A stretch of 64,000 nucleotides of DNA. Origin: Saccharibacillus sp. CPCC 101409. GTDB lineage: Bacteria; Bacillota; Bacilli; Paenibacillales; Paenibacillaceae. A model generated the notes under the pieces. It worked only from the letters and a program-made list of their open reading frames with translations, searched no databases and was not told the DNA's origin. Positions 63,101-64,000 of this stretch are shown piece after piece. The first letter of the stretch is position 1. Every line of letters begins with the position of its first letter. The stretch lies in assembly GCF_030518235.1 (NCBI RefSeq), contig NZ_JAULSA010000015.1:31341-95340 (forward strand). Direction: 5' to 3'. A program made the position numbers and the translations under genes.

Positions 63101-64000
63101 CGCTGTTATTGCGTACAACGGCAAAAAAATCTTCTCCGACGGCACTATTACGGATTATGCAATCGTACCGAAGAAAGCAAGTGCATCGACAACACCGACA
63201 ACACCGACAACTCCGACAACCGGAGGCGGCACAACGCCGGTTACGACCGCGCCGGCCGCAGCGCCTGCACCGTCGACGCAAACCAGCATTATCAAAGTCG
63301 ATGTCCAAAACGGAGCCGTCGCCAAAGGCGCAGTAGTCTCCACACTGGACATCACCCGCACCAAGTCGGCGGACGGCAAAACGAAAGATGAACTTCAGTT
63401 GACTGCGGCGAAAGCCAAAGAAGTTATCGAGCAGCTCAAAGCGGCCGGTTCCAAAACGGCGGCGATCGTCCTGCCGGACCCGAGCGACGAAGTGTCCGAG
63501 TGGAACCTGACGGTGCCGACCGCGGCTTCGGCGGCGCTCAAGCAGGAAGGCATCGCACTGGTGATCCAGAACCCGAATGTGCGCATCGACGTGCCGACTT
63601 CGTCTCTGGACGGAGTAAGCGACGATCTGTATTTCCACCTCGTGCCGGTGAAAAGCACGTCCACCAGCGCGGAAATCCAGCAGCGCGCGCTGTCCAATCC
63701 GGCGATCGTATCGGCGGCGAACGGCAGCGACATCACGGTACTCGGTCGTCCGATGACGATCGAAACCAATCTGCAAAGCCGTCCGGTGACGCTGACCCTG
63801 CCGCTTCCGGCGGGCACGTATACCGCTGCGGATATGCAGCAGATCGGCATCTATATCGAGCACAGCGACGGCACCAAGCAACTGGTGCGCGGCACGGCTT
63901 CGCAGCTTGAAGACGGCCAGGCCGGCATTCAATTCATCGTGAACCATTTCAGTACGTTCACGGTTGTCAAAGTCGGCGGCTGGGCGAACACGCTCAAAGC
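60165..64000 (+). CDS. large secreted fn3/GLUG surface protein, 3' truncated by the window
   Basis: Open from TTG 60165 to the window edge (1278 codons, no stop), so C-terminal domains, probably SLH repeats, are missing. AGGGGG lies 8 bases before the start. Signal peptide (1-28); two short beta repeats ('LTDINGSTGTVTATGLSF' and 'LSRINGKVGTLKAAGF'); fn3 domains (about 200-310, 310-405); a GLUG-type beta-helix region (415-800: 'YMLLNDISYKGSWYPIG', 'VGALAGSAQES', 'IGGLIGSSSK'); two more fn3 (808-902, 908-1000); a Thr/Pro/Gly linker; a beta domain found before SLH repeats in Paenibacillus surface proteins. Related to the 51077 gene in design. Likely cell-wall or S-layer associated. Confidence 0.88.
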   Translation, partial: MTRKFRSLLVIALIFSLVFPSQSYLAFAGAGPSADLTDINGSTGTVTATGLSFGDDVKVYDHDSKLLAEEKADASGEAILSFTFKHVEGELTVVARLNGIDTQIRSIPYSGIDLPEPSVELSRINGKVGTLKAAGFEENTVITVYDTFYVDSKEELAHKAADADGNVVLNITLPQNSGTLEVTETSNDTETKVTDLSYSLLSEPLNVIANAGDHSATVNWDEVSGAAGYMVYQYQSEEAPADSTEWAPVPQDGLLKTNSLEVVGLENGKPYVFAVKAFNSETVSEGVYSEFSEASASVTPNEDKYRVTASAGKGSATISWHTQTETVDGTFNVYVYQGEEGPADLGEWTELESSMTVPGDPIEVRYTAEKLTGGVPYVFTVEFISNNQDKIRYGNSNSVIPQVKEVYNYHQQEIDNEIWNLISTQEDLDHVGDDLSANYMLLNDISYKGSWYPIGADGEAAFTGKFDGKGYTIDSLNVKDPEFDLNYVGMFSSLYDAQIKNLTLKNVSIQSGRYVGALAGSAQESTIQNVKVSGSVQGYRHVGALVGSSEESTYINNTTEGYVDALVNEDSSVRNIGGLIGSSSKDTLRFNTASVKIKGHENTYALGGLIGVAFGGDIQQNSSNGQVSGNYLVGGFIGSLETDEFTNVSNNYTWSEIYVPANGELERFSGQVEAIGGFIGQIEALDVSDTDPAGFIVKNNYSANRITFSEDNPRSDEMSVGAFLGRYNSSSTTIRGFEQNFWNSDLQPLYLLESQSDYAVGIDSTSMRKPVTFTGWDFDKVWTLAPWFVNGYPILRPYQDIQIPLPQQQAAPKNVKAVTSKSGEASLTWDVSAGELSYEVYQFQGEYEPEDLSLWSKVEDDIREKSYTVTGLADGKPYVFAVKAVGLNGTSGFSKATSAVTPQAVKLQNPAFTKIEAGDGKVTLKWTAVPNAERYFIAVYQGDQKPLNIDKGWKSIVEEGTTATEYTVEKLENGKSYFFAVIAYNGKKIFSDGTITDYAIVPKKASASTTPTTPTTPTTGGGTTPVTTAPAAAPAPSTQTSIIKVDVQNGAVAKGAVVSTLDITRTKSADGKTKDELQLTAAKAKEVIEQLKAAGSKTAAIVLPDPSDEVSEWNLTVPTAASAALKQEGIALVIQNPNVRIDVPTSSLDGVSDDLYFHLVPVKSTSTSAEIQQRALSNPAIVSAANGSDITVLGRPMTIETNLQSRPVTLTLPLPAGTYTAADMQQIGIYIEHSDGTKQLVRGTASQLEDGQAGIQFIVNHFSTFTVVKVGGWANTLK

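Overview
The window is a stretch of chromosome from a GC-rich, low-G+C-phylum (Firmicutes) bacterium, most likely a Paenibacillaceae such as Paenibacillus or Saccharibacillus. The clues are strong AGGAGG ribosome binding sites, many TTG/GTG starts, S-layer-homology surface proteins, the ccpN-ppsR pair known from Bacillus, yerC, a DUF2536 protein, and large multi-modular carbohydrate enzymes. The genus is an inference; there is no rRNA or tRNA gene here. I saw no CRISPR array.

Layout. 1-9 kb: the 3'-truncated end of a secreted protein, a lipoprotein, an AGE-family sugar epimerase, a LacI repressor, a CorA transporter, and a yerC-cbiX-dgkB operon. 9-16.5 kb: rlmCD (23S rRNA methyltransferase), whose 3' end is duplicated as a 30-bp perfect repeat on either side of a very AT-rich 5.5-kb island. 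The island carries an HNH effector / small middle component / DUF2326 ATPase operon (an ABC-three-component conflict system), an FRG-domain protein and an unknown zinc-ribbon protein, and no integrase. 16.5-29.6 kb: an ECF sigma factor with a VOC protein, a TetR-controlled ABC exporter, a Bcr/CflA exporter, a HAD phosphatase, an amino-acid permease, a chemotaxis receptor and a zinc-ribbon membrane protein. 30.7-33.2 kb: ccpN-ppsR-glpX, a gluconeogenesis control operon. 33.4-36.1 kb: a TetR/hydrolase divergon with two identical operators, and a cation-diffusion facilitator. 36.7-47.7 kb: an 11-kb operon of three secreted proteins (a metallophosphoesterase with PA14, an SLH-anchored protein, and a GH92 alpha-mannosidase with three CBM6-like modules). 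48-51 kb: TetR-MFS efflux and a spermidine-synthase-like protein. 51-59.3 kb: a large SLH/GLUG surface protein, two small proteins, an enolase-superfamily enzyme and the UPF0237-UPF0210 pair. 59.3-60.1 kb: three successive tandem-repeat arrays. 60.2 kb to the end: a second large surface protein that runs off the window.

The intergenic DNA is unusually structured. Several gaps carry short words arranged as two copies in one orientation followed by two in the other, with a different word at most loci. One such 190-bp block occurs twice, inverted and about 21 kb apart. Three terminators share the same stem sequence, a 356-bp segment is bounded by IS256-like inverted ends without a transposase, and both large SLH/GLUG-type genes have the same 11-bp-spaced direct repeat upstream.
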